This document shows, one piece after another, positions 43,010 through 51,093 of a stretch of DNA of 64,000 nucleotides (positions within the stretch are counted from its first letter, which is position 1; each line of letters begins with the position of its first letter). A program made the translations under genes and the position numbers. The notes under the pieces are model-generated. The model was not told the origin of the DNA, did not search any database, and was given only the letters and a program-made list of their open reading frames with translations. Origin of the DNA: CAYMUG01 sp964393575 (GTDB lineage: Bacteria > Patescibacteriota > Minisyncoccia > Spechtbacterales > 2-12-FULL-38-22). Location: contig CAYMUG010000002.1 in the NCBI GenBank assembly GCA_964393575.1, positions 1 through 64,000 of the forward strand, read 5' to 3'.

Positions 43010-43049
43010 AATATATGTACGGCAACCGAATGCGGAAAGGAGGGTACAG

Positions 43050-44033
43050 ATTATACTTATTATTTCTCACCACGAAGACACACATACTCTTCATGTATGC
43101 GAATTATTAGATAGTATTTACGGCGTCGAATACTGCGTACTGGATTACAAGGAATATCCCGCTAACTTAAATATATCTTATGTTTTTGGGGCAAATAACA
43201 AAAACCTTCTCATTGAAATAGACCAAAATCGCACAATTGAATTAAAGGATATTCGTTCTGTGTGGTTTAGAAGGCCTACATCCCCCCTCGCCTCTAACAA
43301 GGTTGAAGATAGAAATATACGTCAATATATAGAACAAGAATCGAATGTTATGCTGTCTAATTTGATTCACGCAATACCCGGACAAAGATGGATTAGCAAC
43401 CCAATCAATATGGAGCAGGCAGCGTATAAACCATATAACATCAGAGTGGCTCAAGAGATTGGTTTTGAAATTCCTGAAACAATTATTTCCAATTCTCCGG
43501 AAGGTGTAGAGAAATTTATGCACAACCTGAACTTAGAATATGTTGCACTAAAACCCGTGGAAACACCCTGGATTAAGTCAACTGACAATTCCTTTTTATT
43601 TTTTACAAAAAAAATACATAAAAACCGGATTTCGGAATGGCGAAAACAAATACAAGTTTGTCCGGTTATACTACAGGAATATATAGAAAAAAGCGTGGAG
43701 TTGCGCATTACTGTAATAGACAACCAGGTTTTTCCATGCGCGATACACTCTCAACGATCAGAACTCACCAAAGAAGACTGGCGAAAATATGACATTGACA
43801 ACACGCCGCACGAAACATTCCAACTTCCGGAAGATATAAAACAAAAATGCGTCGCCTTGCTAAAAAATCTCGGGATTAGGTTTGGATGTATTGATATGAT
43901 TTTAACCCCTGAGAATCGATATGTGTTTTTGGAGATAAATCCCGCCGGACAATGGCTTTGGATTGAAGAATTAACCGGTCTTTCCATTTCTAAAACTCTT
44001 ACACACGCATTGGTTTATCCAACTGAAGCGTAA
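43050..44033 (+). CDS. Graspetide synthetase (MvdC/MvdD-like ATP-grasp ligase)
   Basis: Forms omega-ester or amide cross-links in a precursor peptide using ATP. The reading frame is open from an ATT codon at 43050, five bases after AAAGGAGGG, and translates as ILIISHHEDTH, the normal N-terminus of this family. No ATG, GTG or TTG is in frame until GTG 43260, which would remove 70 conserved residues. From ATT the protein is 327 aa, as expected. Motifs: VWFRRPTSP (about 71), LQEYIEKSVELRITVI (208-223), FGCIDMI (278) and FLEINPAGQW (293-302) with the Mg-binding Glu and Asn. A terminator follows. No transporter or protease is adjacent. Confidence 0.88.
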   Translation: MILIISHHEDTHTLHVCELLDSIYGVEYCVLDYKEYPANLNISYVFGANNKNLLIEIDQNRTIELKDIRSVWFRRPTSPLASNKVEDRNIRQYIEQESNVMLSNLIHAIPGQRWISNPINMEQAAYKPYNIRVAQEIGFEIPETIISNSPEGVEKFMHNLNLEYVALKPVETPWIKSTDNSFLFFTKKIHKNRISEWRKQIQVCPVILQEYIEKSVELRITVIDNQVFPCAIHSQRSELTKEDWRKYDIDNTPHETFQLPEDIKQKCVALLKNLGIRFGCIDMILTPENRYVFLEINPAGQWLWIEELTGLSISKTLTHALVYPTEA

Positions 44034-44040
44034 AGTGCCT

Positions 44041-44068
44041 AACCTGTCTCATCGACAGGTTTTTTATT
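44041..44068 (+). terminator. Terminator of the graspetide locus
   Basis: AACCTGTC pairs with GACAGGTT around TCATC, followed by TTTTATTATT, eight bases after the ligase stop. Confidence 0.85.
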
Positions 44069-44570
44069 ATTGTTTATTTTTTATCTCTTTAATGTATTCA
44101 TCTAATGAATTGAAGCCCATTTTTTTACGGCGAACATCAACATTCTCTTTGTCTTCAATGGGAAGAGGTTTTACCTCTCCGTCCTCTGTTTTTGTAAATT
44201 GCGTGCCATAGAGTTGCCTATCCCCGGAATTGACACGTACTCTATCTTCCAAATATGCAATTAGTTTTTGCTCTACCTCATCTTTGGGTTCTTTTTTCAT
44301 TAAATTTAGAGCTTTCTTTTGAAACCTTACATCATCAGCGTGCTGAGTTAATAGCCAGGCATTTGTAGACGCTTCTTTGCCCACTTTAGATATTGTAGGC
44401 CACTCAATTTGGTTAATAATTTCCTTTACTTTTTTGGTGTGTTCTCGCGCAATATTTTGTATTTTTTTCATACATTCTTCAGTCATGCCTTTTTCTCTGC
44501 ATTCCGCACGCATATTTTGATCTTTTTCAGCCATATTGTTTAATTGTTTAGCGATTTTTTGATACTCCAT
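44067..44570 (-). CDS. DUF6624-like protein
   Basis: Cytoplasmic helical protein of 167 aa. The core IEWPTISKVGKEASTNAWLLTQHADD, then a Leu-rich stretch, YLEDRVRVNSGDRQLYGTQF and PIEDKENVDVRRKKMGF follow the pattern of DUF6624 proteins. No catalytic activity is established for that family. I start at ATG 44570 (MEYQKIA); a longer start adds eight unlikely residues. Convergent with the graspetide ligase and sharing no operon with it. Confidence 0.72.
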   Translation of the reverse strand: MEYQKIAKQLNNMAEKDQNMRAECREKGMTEECMKKIQNIAREHTKKVKEIINQIEWPTISKVGKEASTNAWLLTQHADDVRFQKKALNLMKKEPKDEVEQKLIAYLEDRVRVNSGDRQLYGTQFTKTEDGEVKPLPIEDKENVDVRRKKMGFNSLDEYIKEIKNKQ

Positions 44571-44654
44571 ACGAATAACAGAACTTTGCAACAAAAATTT
44601 TAATTACGAATTCATTTTATGTATATCTGACGATATTTTCAATGTTTAATACGG

Positions 44655-44683
44655 AAAATCGCCCGCATTTGCGGGCGATTTAT
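44655..44683 (-). terminator. Terminator of the RND exporter
   Basis: AATCGCCCGCA pairs with TGCGGGCGATT; on the minus strand it is followed by TTCCGTATT. It lies six bases after the exporter stop. Confidence 0.7.
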
Positions 44684-44688
44684 AATTA

Positions 44689-46944
44689 TTATTTAGTTGA
44701 AGTTAAAGGAGCGGTTAAAATGGAAGCACAAAATGAAAACGCAATAATTGCCATACCAAGAATACCATAAGTTGCAAAAAGCGGCATAGGTGCCGTGGCA
44801 AGAACAGCGAATCCTATAATGCTTGAAATTGCCGCAGCAAGTGAAGCAAGCCCTGTTCCTTTACCGACAACCTCAAAAAGTGCATTATTCCTGTATCCCT
44901 TTTCACGGGATCGTTTAAAACTATAAGTAATATGCAGCGAGTAATCCACGCCAATGCCAAGTCCAACAGCAGCGATGGTCGCGGTGATGAAATTCAAATC
45001 AAAACCGAACCAGCCCATAAACCCGTATGTCCAAACAACAACAAGAACCATCGGAATAAGTGTTTTAACGCTGAATCTGAACGATCCTGATACAGTCCAA
45101 AGCAGGAAAAGGATAATTCCTACCGCGAGAGCACCTGTTTTGATAGGTTCATTGGTTACCGCATTCAAACTCGCCTCACGGGTAAACGGCGGACCTGTAA
45201 TTCCGTAATCAATAGTAACGCGACGAAGCGGCCTCAGATCCCGCTCAAGTTGTTTCCGGGCAGCGGTTACATTCTTGAGTTCTTTTGTGTCCAAAATTTC
45301 AATGCCAATACGCATTGCTTCGTTTCCATCCTCTACTTCCGTAATATCAGGTTTTCCGTACGGCATCACCAGGTTTTCATTGCTATCACGACCTAAAAAC
45401 GGATTTTCTTTAAGATTATCAAGAGTAGCACCAATAGCATTTTGTGATTCCTTGCGGCGGAGATCTTTGCCGTAGGCGTAGATAAAGGCCTCTTCGCCGC
45501 GTCTATCTCCCAGATGATCATCCACCAAATCCAAACTTTGTACAAAATTGGAATCCTGCATTAAGAAGTCGCTGGGACCAATGCTGCGTTCAACACGCGA
45601 AATACCGAAAACACTTACAACCGTTAATCCCGCTAAGGCGAGGATAACGATAAAACGAAAACGATAAATAGTTTTAAAAACAGGAGCAATCGAAAGAGCT
45701 GTCAGTTGCTTACGGGGTCGCTCTTTTTGCTTATCGCGAATAACAAGAATAATCGGCATAACTATACCCATAATAAAAAATGCCGCAAATGCGGAAAAGA
45801 TACCCGTAAAAGCGAAGGAGCGAATTGCCTCAACATTTGAAATACCGTTAGCACCGAAGGCAACAGCATCGGTTACAGCAGCAAGTAAAAGTATTGCGCC
45901 TATATCAATAAAAGCACGGCGGAGCGCTGCTCTATCTCGCAACAACAAAGAGCGTTCCTGTTCATACCGACGAATCACATACAGGTAAGAATCAATACCG
46001 AGCGCCATAAAAGCCATTGGTAAAATAACCTTTGTTGTGATTGATGGTTTTATGAGGCCTGCGGTAATTCCGGGAAAACCCATAATCCAAACAAGCAATG
46101 CAGATAGTCCGACAAATGCTATAAATCCGATTCGCAGAGAACGCATTAAGAGGCCGGTCAGCACGGCAAGAGCCGCCAATAAACCTACATTTCTGAGAAG
46201 GATCGGGGTTGAAAAGCCCTCTTCTTCAGCTTCAAGGTTTAGGTCTATACCTACGCCCAAGAGATTATACTCTTCTCCGTATAGATGTTTTTCAATCTCG
46301 CGGTTAAACTTTTCTTTTTGCAAAATATCTTCGGTGCCTCCGAGGGTTCTCCGGAAATAACCGCCGCCAAGCTTATTACTATCCGCCCGGATAAAAAATT
46401 CATATAACGGCGAAACCCACTTCTCATCAGTTTTATATGCCTGTGAAGAAAGCCGGAGATGAAAAAAGTCCGCATGAGCGTTATCGGCATTCAGAATACT
46501 TCCAATAACTTGTTCCACCTTCGCGGGAGATGCGGACTCAAGAGATGTGCCTTGGCGGTGCAATTTCGCATCAACCGCATCCGCTATAGTGTAAAAACCC
46601 AGGGTACCGGTTTTTCCGATTTGAGGGTCACGGAACGGAACTAAAAACTCTTGCCCCAGCTCAGAATTACGCAAAGCATCCAGTTTATCTTTAAGTTCCG
46701 CTAAGGTTTTTTTCGTAAGAACATTTCCCTCTTTTTCGTTAAAAAGCTCATACGGAACCGCGTAAATCTCGGGAGGAAATTGCTTATCAACTTTTTCCTG
46801 CAAGTCAAAAACACGTCCCGGAGGATCCGTTGATGCTTCTTCTTGGTTACCGCTAATGCCTAATAATGCACCATAACCAAACAGTACAGTTAGTCCGAAA
46901 AATATTGCTATAATAAACTTACGGAGTCTCCATATTTTTCGCAT
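44689..46944 (-). CDS. RND superfamily (MMPL/HAE3-type) exporter
   Basis: Polytopic membrane protein of 751 aa with two homologous halves. Each half has one helix, a large extracytoplasmic loop (about 30-250 and 440-580) and five further helices; conserved GIDSYLYVIRRYEQERS and GVDYSLHITYSFKRSRE follow helix four in each half, the Asp-containing proton-relay area. Typical of predicted RND exporters of lipids or isoprenoids. GGGGGA precedes the ATG at 46944; an earlier start at 46980 adds 12 residues. No membrane-fusion or outer-membrane partner nearby, consistent with a single-membrane cell. Confidence 0.85.
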   Translation of the reverse strand: MRKIWRLRKFIIAIFFGLTVLFGYGALLGISGNQEEASTDPPGRVFDLQEKVDKQFPPEIYAVPYELFNEKEGNVLTKKTLAELKDKLDALRNSELGQEFLVPFRDPQIGKTGTLGFYTIADAVDAKLHRQGTSLESASPAKVEQVIGSILNADNAHADFFHLRLSSQAYKTDEKWVSPLYEFFIRADSNKLGGGYFRRTLGGTEDILQKEKFNREIEKHLYGEEYNLLGVGIDLNLEAEEEGFSTPILLRNVGLLAALAVLTGLLMRSLRIGFIAFVGLSALLVWIMGFPGITAGLIKPSITTKVILPMAFMALGIDSYLYVIRRYEQERSLLLRDRAALRRAFIDIGAILLLAAVTDAVAFGANGISNVEAIRSFAFTGIFSAFAAFFIMGIVMPIILVIRDKQKERPRKQLTALSIAPVFKTIYRFRFIVILALAGLTVVSVFGISRVERSIGPSDFLMQDSNFVQSLDLVDDHLGDRRGEEAFIYAYGKDLRRKESQNAIGATLDNLKENPFLGRDSNENLVMPYGKPDITEVEDGNEAMRIGIEILDTKELKNVTAARKQLERDLRPLRRVTIDYGITGPPFTREASLNAVTNEPIKTGALAVGIILFLLWTVSGSFRFSVKTLIPMVLVVVWTYGFMGWFGFDLNFITATIAAVGLGIGVDYSLHITYSFKRSREKGYRNNALFEVVGKGTGLASLAAAISSIIGFAVLATAPMPLFATYGILGMAIIAFSFCASILTAPLTSTK

Positions 46945-47120
46945 GTATCCCCCGTTTCTTGTTTGTAAAAGAGCGTCCATATCATACCAAAATTAAACAA
47001 AAAATCAACAAAACAGCACTGCTTATCTAAGGGGTTGCATATAATACACTCATCTCATTAAAAAACAAATTGAATAACATTATTTACAACCTCCCTTGTC
47101 GCTTATTATATACACCTACA

Positions 47121-47148
47121 TTGACATTGTATATATATAGGGTATAAT
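47121..47148 (+). promoter_or_regulatory. Consensus promoter with 16-base spacer
   Basis: TTGACA (47121-47126), 16 bases, TATAAT (47143-47148), driving the gene at 47195. The gap 46981-47194 otherwise shows nothing. Confidence 0.8.
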
Positions 47149-47194
47149 AAAAAAAGTAACATACACCACCACAGCAAACTAAGGAGGTAAGACA

Positions 47195-47632
47195 GTGAAT
47201 GATCCACCGAAAGCAGATCCCAAATCCTCTTATGATCATGGTTTTTTGAAAATTGCAGCTGTAATCCTTAACAACCATCCTCTTCCGTGGACAATTGAAC
47301 GTGATTGGACTTGTGAAGTACATGCATCTGATGGTGCGATAGTAGCAAAATGCGACAGAAATAAAGAAGAAAAAGCGGAGAATATCATCAGTTGTGCTAA
47401 AAGATTATCCAATAACCAGACTATACCTATAAGTCTGATACACAGTTTGGACGATTTAGTTTTTGAGGTTTTCATACATCATAAACCACCATGGGAATAT
47501 GATTCTGAAACGGGAAATTTGTTCGCGTCAGACGGGGTTCTAATAGCAGCTAATCTATCCGATGGTTGCGCAAGAGCTCTTTGTTACTGGGCTCAAGAGA
47601 TGCAATATAAGTTAAGCAATTTTAATACATAA
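47195..47632 (+). CDS. Duplicated PW...ASDG domain protein, 145 aa
   Basis: The GTG start follows AAGGAGGTAAGACA, a near-perfect ribosome site. The protein contains two related halves: Pro31-Trp32 with ASDG at 44-47, and Pro99-Trp100 with ASDG at 111-114. Each is followed by a short hydrophobic strand and a helix. Similar PW...G..VA modules occur in small phage and host proteins of unknown role. No signal peptide. It has its own promoter and terminator. Confidence 0.75.
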   Translation: MNDPPKADPKSSYDHGFLKIAAVILNNHPLPWTIERDWTCEVHASDGAIVAKCDRNKEEKAENIISCAKRLSNNQTIPISLIHSLDDLVFEVFIHHKPPWEYDSETGNLFASDGVLIAANLSDGCARALCYWAQEMQYKLSNFNT

Positions 47633-47659
47633 GAGACGACATCCTAAAGTTGGTGGTTA

Positions 47660-47696
47660 ACACCCTCACAACATTCGTTGTGAGGGTTGTTTTTGT
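47660..47696 (+). terminator. Rho-independent terminator
   Basis: ACCCTCACAAC pairs with GTTGTGAGGGT, followed by TGTTTTTGT. Confidence 0.85.
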
Positions 47697-47725
47697 CTAT
47701 AATTTCAATAAGCAACTAAAAACTA

Positions 47726-47754
47726 TTGACAAATTATTTTTAATATATTATAAT
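47726..47754 (+). promoter_or_regulatory. Perfect sigma-70 type promoter of the wall-remodelling operon
   Basis: TTGACA (47726-47731), 17 bases, TATAAT (47749-47754). Leader about 35 bases before the TTG at 47797. Confidence 0.85.
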
Positions 47755-47796
47755 TAGGTAACTCAGTTGGTACGTTGACAAAAGAAAGGAGCAGGG

Positions 47797-48756
47797 TTGC
47801 CTAAAGTTCCCGCTCCCGTTGTTGTGGCGATCGTTATTTCAATTCTCGCGCTATGCGGTGCGGGATTTGTTGTTTTTAAGAAGAACGCTGAAGCCGAACA
47901 AGCTCGACTTCAGAATCAGCTTGAGCATTCGCAATCTCGAGCTGATACTTTGAAAAGCACTGTTGACGATATCTCCCCAAAGGTGAAGTCACTAAAAACC
48001 CGCGCCGAAGAGGCCGAAGAGTTAGAAAAAGAGAACTCCCGACTAAGGAAGGAGCTTAACAAAGAGAGAACAACCACGGAAACAACACAAACCAGAACGG
48101 AAGAAGAAGAGGAGAAGGAAGAGGAAGAGGTTTCTGAAACACCTTCCTCTTCATCGCCCAACCCCTCGCCTACACCGGAACCCAATCGGGTTCGCGGTCA
48201 TGGCGAAAAGATGGTTTTGACGTTTGATGATGGAGGTGCGCCAAATAAAGTCACGGCCATTCTGAACATTCTGAACAATAAAAATGTTCAAGCTGTGATG
48301 TTCCTGAACGGAAGATGGGCACACGCCCATCCCGACTTAGTTCGCCGTATGCGAGCCGAGGGACATATCGTAGCAAACCATACTTGGTCTCACGCGAAGC
48401 TCACCGAACTTCCCGATGAGGAAGTTCGGAGGGAAATCCGGCGTGGCGCGCAGGAAGGTTCGGATCTGTTCCGCCCTCCGTACGGAGCCATTGATGCCCG
48501 TGTTCGCGGCATTGTGCAAAGCATGGGTCTTCGGACTATGCTCTGGGACATTGACACCCGCGACTGGGACAACACCTCGGCAGACGAGATTACCCGGATC
48601 ACACTGAATAACGCCCGGCCGGGAGCTGTAGTGCTTCTGCATCTCCACGGAGAACATACCGCAGAAGCGTTGCCGCGCATGATCGACGGTCTGCGCAATC
48701 AGGGCTATACATTTGGCCTTCCCGCCCCCGAGAAGGAGGAAAGTAATGCTACGTAA
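47797..48756 (+). CDS. Polysaccharide deacetylase (NodB family), membrane-anchored
   Basis: Zinc-dependent deacetylase acting outside the cell. TTG start seven bases after AAAGGAG. One helix (about 8-27), a coiled coil (about 30-95), an acidic Glu run and a Ser/Pro linker (to about 130), then the NodB domain: LTFDDGG (catalytic Asp), NHTWSH (metal His195 and His199), RPPYG and LLHLHG. 319 aa. First gene of a three-gene GC-rich operon whose products all carry an anchor or signal plus a coiled coil; the target is probably peptidoglycan GlcNAc/MurNAc. Confidence 0.9.
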   Translation: MPKVPAPVVVAIVISILALCGAGFVVFKKNAEAEQARLQNQLEHSQSRADTLKSTVDDISPKVKSLKTRAEEAEELEKENSRLRKELNKERTTTETTQTRTEEEEEKEEEEVSETPSSSSPNPSPTPEPNRVRGHGEKMVLTFDDGGAPNKVTAILNILNNKNVQAVMFLNGRWAHAHPDLVRRMRAEGHIVANHTWSHAKLTELPDEEVRREIRRGAQEGSDLFRPPYGAIDARVRGIVQSMGLRTMLWDIDTRDWDNTSADEITRITLNNARPGAVVLLHLHGEHTAEALPRMIDGLRNQGYTFGLPAPEKEESNAT

Positions 48757-49036
48757 AAAGTTGGTAGCTGCCATACTGATGGCCGTACTCGCAACAGCGA
48801 GTGCTGCCTCAGCAGCCCATGAGGTAATTGAGGCAAGCGACCTCCGGGAAGAGAATACTCAACTTCAGGATGAAGTTGAATCACTTTCCGAGGAGCGTGA
48901 AACCCTTGAACGCTTCGCTCGGCTCCAAGAAAAACACGAAGAGCTGAGCGGGAAAGCGAAGAAAACCGACCAGAAAGTGCGAGATCTGAAAGAGAAAAAA
49001 ACAGGGCTTACGCGAGCATTGGAGGAGCACCGATGA
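48746..49036 (+). CDS. Secreted coiled-coil protein, 96 aa
   Basis: GAAGGAGGAAAGTA precedes the ATG, which overlaps the deacetylase stop. A clear signal peptide (about 1-22, AASAA) is followed by a continuous heptad pattern rich in Glu, Lys and Leu. No other domain. The coiled coil resembles those in both operon partners, so it may bridge the deacetylase and the lysozyme-like enzyme. Function otherwise unknown. Confidence 0.78.
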   Translation: MLRKKLVAAILMAVLATASAASAAHEVIEASDLREENTQLQDEVESLSEERETLERFARLQEKHEELSGKAKKTDQKVRDLKEKKTGLTRALEEHR

Positions 49037-49782
49037 GAAACGAATTTTTCGCTAGAGTCAATTTCTTCGTTGGCTTTACTGCAATCACGGCGATCATTGT
49101 CGCCGTTAGTGCCGCTTTGCTCCTCGTCACGAACGTCGAGGAGCCCCAACAGGCCAATGCTCAGCTAAAAGAGCAGAAGGCCGAGCTCTCTAGCAGCGTC
49201 AGCGAGATGCGCGAAAAGCATAAGGTGAGCGGGAAGCCTTCCCTCTCTCCTCAGGTTTCTGAACTCGAGGAGGGGGTTCAGAGACTTCGCTCGGAGGTCG
49301 GTACTCTTTCGGGGAAAAAGAAAAACCTCGAAAAAGAGGTTGCCGGACTTCGTGAGAATGTGCGCGAAGCCCGGGAAGCCCGGGAAGCCAGAGAAGCCGA
49401 AGAGAGGCAATCCCAATCCCGCCAGAGTCAGAGCGCTCATAGCGGTCGCACTCCGGCAAGTGCGCGGGCACTCGGCCGCCAGATGGCCGCCCAACGAGGT
49501 TGGGCAGGCCGTCAGTGGCCATGCCTGAATGAGCTCTGGAGACGGGAAAGTGGATGGCGCTATAACATCCAAAACCATACCCACCGGCGCCAAGGTCGAG
49601 CTATAGAAAACTCGGCCTACGGAATCCCGCAGGCGTTACCTGGCAGGAAAATGGCCAGCCACGGCGGCGACTGGCGCACCAACCCACGTACACAGATAGC
49701 GTGGGGGTTGGACTACATCGCCGACCGTTATGGAACGCCGTGCAACGCACTGGCATTCCATAACCGAAAAAACTGGTACTGA
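49033..49782 (+). CDS. Coiled-coil lytic transglycosylase-like protein
   Basis: One helix (about 12-33), a coiled coil (about 40-125) with an Arg-Glu-Ala repeat, a Ser/Gln linker, then an SLT/lysozyme-like domain (about 145-249). Catalytic Glu172 in LWRRESGW, then SAYGIPQALPGRKM and DWRTNPRTQIAWGL, ending NWY. This domain pattern is best known from Actinobacteria. Cys164 and Cys237 may pair. The start overlaps the previous stop (ATGA). Predicted to cleave peptidoglycan glycan strands. Confidence 0.87.
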   Translation: MRNEFFARVNFFVGFTAITAIIVAVSAALLLVTNVEEPQQANAQLKEQKAELSSSVSEMREKHKVSGKPSLSPQVSELEEGVQRLRSEVGTLSGKKKNLEKEVAGLRENVREAREAREAREAEERQSQSRQSQSAHSGRTPASARALGRQMAAQRGWAGRQWPCLNELWRRESGWRYNIQNHTHRRQGRAIENSAYGIPQALPGRKMASHGGDWRTNPRTQIAWGLDYIADRYGTPCNALAFHNRKNWY

Positions 49783-49792
49783 CGCTCCAGAA

Positions 49793-49836
49793 GAGAGGGG
49801 GAGTCGGTACTCAGGTGAGTACCGACTCCCCCTCTC
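49793..49836 (+). terminator. Very long hairpin terminator
   Basis: A 20-bp perfect stem (49793-49812 with 49817-49836) around AGGT closes the GC-rich operon. A second hairpin follows at 49859-49883. Confidence 0.8.
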
Positions 49837-49856
49837 GACCTGTTCTTTAGTAAAAA

Positions 49857-49891
49857 GGTCCCCGCAAGTTATATACTGCGGGGTTTTTTAT
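49857..49891 (+). terminator. Second terminator
   Basis: CCCCGCA pairs with TGCGGGG (49859-49883) and is followed by TTTTTTATTTT. The rest of this gap, to 50006, is made of GTCATCGTCATAG-type words. Confidence 0.8.
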
Positions 49892-50006
49892 TTTGTAATA
49901 GTCATCGTCATAGTGATTTTATGTCAGTGTCAGTGTTGGTGCCTGCCATCTGCCATTGGTCATAATGGTTTTACGTCATCGTCATAGTCACAGTCATAGT
50001 GGTTTC

Positions 50007-51086
50007 TCACATCCCTCTCTTCCAGATCCTGTACTTGTCTACCGCCCAACTCAACCAATATTTATAATTTAATTTATAATCCCGCGCGTGAAGGTAGTCA
50101 GTTCTAAACCCGCCGAATCCTTTTTTGAACAAAGTAAGACCGTACCAGGGATGGCTTTTATTTTCCTCGTCTTTTGCAATACCCCAAAAGTTATAATATT
50201 GTTTACCTTTATTTTTAGCGTCCGTAATCGCACTCCACTGCACAAGGTGTGAGGCGGGAATTTTTTTATATTTTTCGTTTGTTGTATTCGCGCCATGGTG
50301 GTAATAAGCGCTGTGCCCGTAAAAAACAATAATAGCAGATGCAACGGGGGTATCATTGTAATAACCTATATAAATCCCTATACCCTCTTCACCGAAATGA
50401 TTGATTTGCGCTCTTATAAACTTTTCCGAAAATGGCGTAAACCCGTGTTTATGCGCGGTTTCGTTGTATAATTTTAGAAAATCTTTAATCAAATCATCTG
50501 AAGTACCGCTTTTTACTTCCACCCCCTCTTTTTTAGCGCGTCTTACAAGGTTTCGCGTATTCTTGCGCATTTCCGCCATAAGTCCGTCTTCGGACTTAGA
50601 TAAATCTATTGTCCAGGTAGTTTCAGCATGCATATAAATGGGTGCTGAACGATATCCCAATTCTTCAAATATCTCTCTGTTTTCTTCCGTATCTTTCAAT
50701 AAAGGGCTTACTCTTATAAAACTTGTGTTTTCAGATTTTCCTAATTGTATAAAATAATCCGTAACTGTTTTTAGAATTTGAAATTTGTAATTTGAAATTT
50801 GTTTGTTACTTGTTATTTGGGATTTGAAATTTCCGTGTTCGCTTTGGGCGAACACGGGCCCGTGTGGAACAAATAAAAAATTACCGCGCCGCGCGTGCAC
50901 TTTTACAACCATAGCAGCCGCTATAAGTTCTTCGTTTTTGTAAATACCTAAACGCCACACCTTATCCCCTAACCCGTGATTTAACTCTCCCCACGCCCAC
51001 GAGTGTAGAAAAGAATGTTGCGTGCAGGATGTAATAAAACCATCCCATCGTTCTTTATTTTCTATTTCTTTTATCTCCAAATCCAT
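50007..51086 (-). CDS. FemAB-family peptidyltransferase with a repeat-derived insert
   Basis: GNAT-like enzyme of the FemAB/FemX type that adds an amino acid from aminoacyl-tRNA to lipid II side chains. Visible: SFLHSWAWGELNHGLG near the N-terminus, RKNTRNLVRRAKKEGVEV (about 185), YYHHGANTTNEKYKKIPASHLVQW (about 265-290) and NFWGIAKDE. Residues 87-105 (FKSQITSNKQISNYKFQIL) are an in-frame translation of the AT-rich intergenic word repeat and have no counterpart in the family. Downstream of the DegT aminotransferase and the MurF-like ligase, fitting wall peptide synthesis. Confidence 0.85.
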   Translation of the reverse strand: MDLEIKEIENKERWDGFITSCTQHSFLHSWAWGELNHGLGDKVWRLGIYKNEELIAAAMVVKVHARRGNFLFVPHGPVFAQSEHGNFKSQITSNKQISNYKFQILKTVTDYFIQLGKSENTSFIRVSPLLKDTEENREIFEELGYRSAPIYMHAETTWTIDLSKSEDGLMAEMRKNTRNLVRRAKKEGVEVKSGTSDDLIKDFLKLYNETAHKHGFTPFSEKFIRAQINHFGEEGIGIYIGYYNDTPVASAIIVFYGHSAYYHHGANTTNEKYKKIPASHLVQWSAITDAKNKGKQYYNFWGIAKDEENKSHPWYGLTLFKKGFGGFRTDYLHARDYKLNYKYWLSWAVDKYRIWKRGM

Positions 51087-51093
51087 TAAAATT

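Noticed and set aside
42997..43110. 37-codon ORF between precursor and ligase
   Set aside because: The start lies in a hairpin loop and the peptide is composed of the ligase ribosome-site and start region in another frame; no Ser/Thr-Asp/Glu core. Not counted as a second precursor.
43260..44033. GTG 43260 as the start of the ATP-grasp ligase
   Set aside because: It would cut off 70 residues that match the family N-terminus and has no ribosome site, whereas AAAGGAGGG stands five bases before 43050.
42544..44600. DUF6624 gene at 44067 as part of the graspetide cluster
   Set aside because: It is convergent, lies behind the locus terminator and has no link to peptide maturation.
47726..49891. 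Prophage lysis cassette
   Set aside because: The lysozyme-like and deacetylase genes have membrane anchors and coiled coils, but no holin, capsid, tail or integrase genes surround them.
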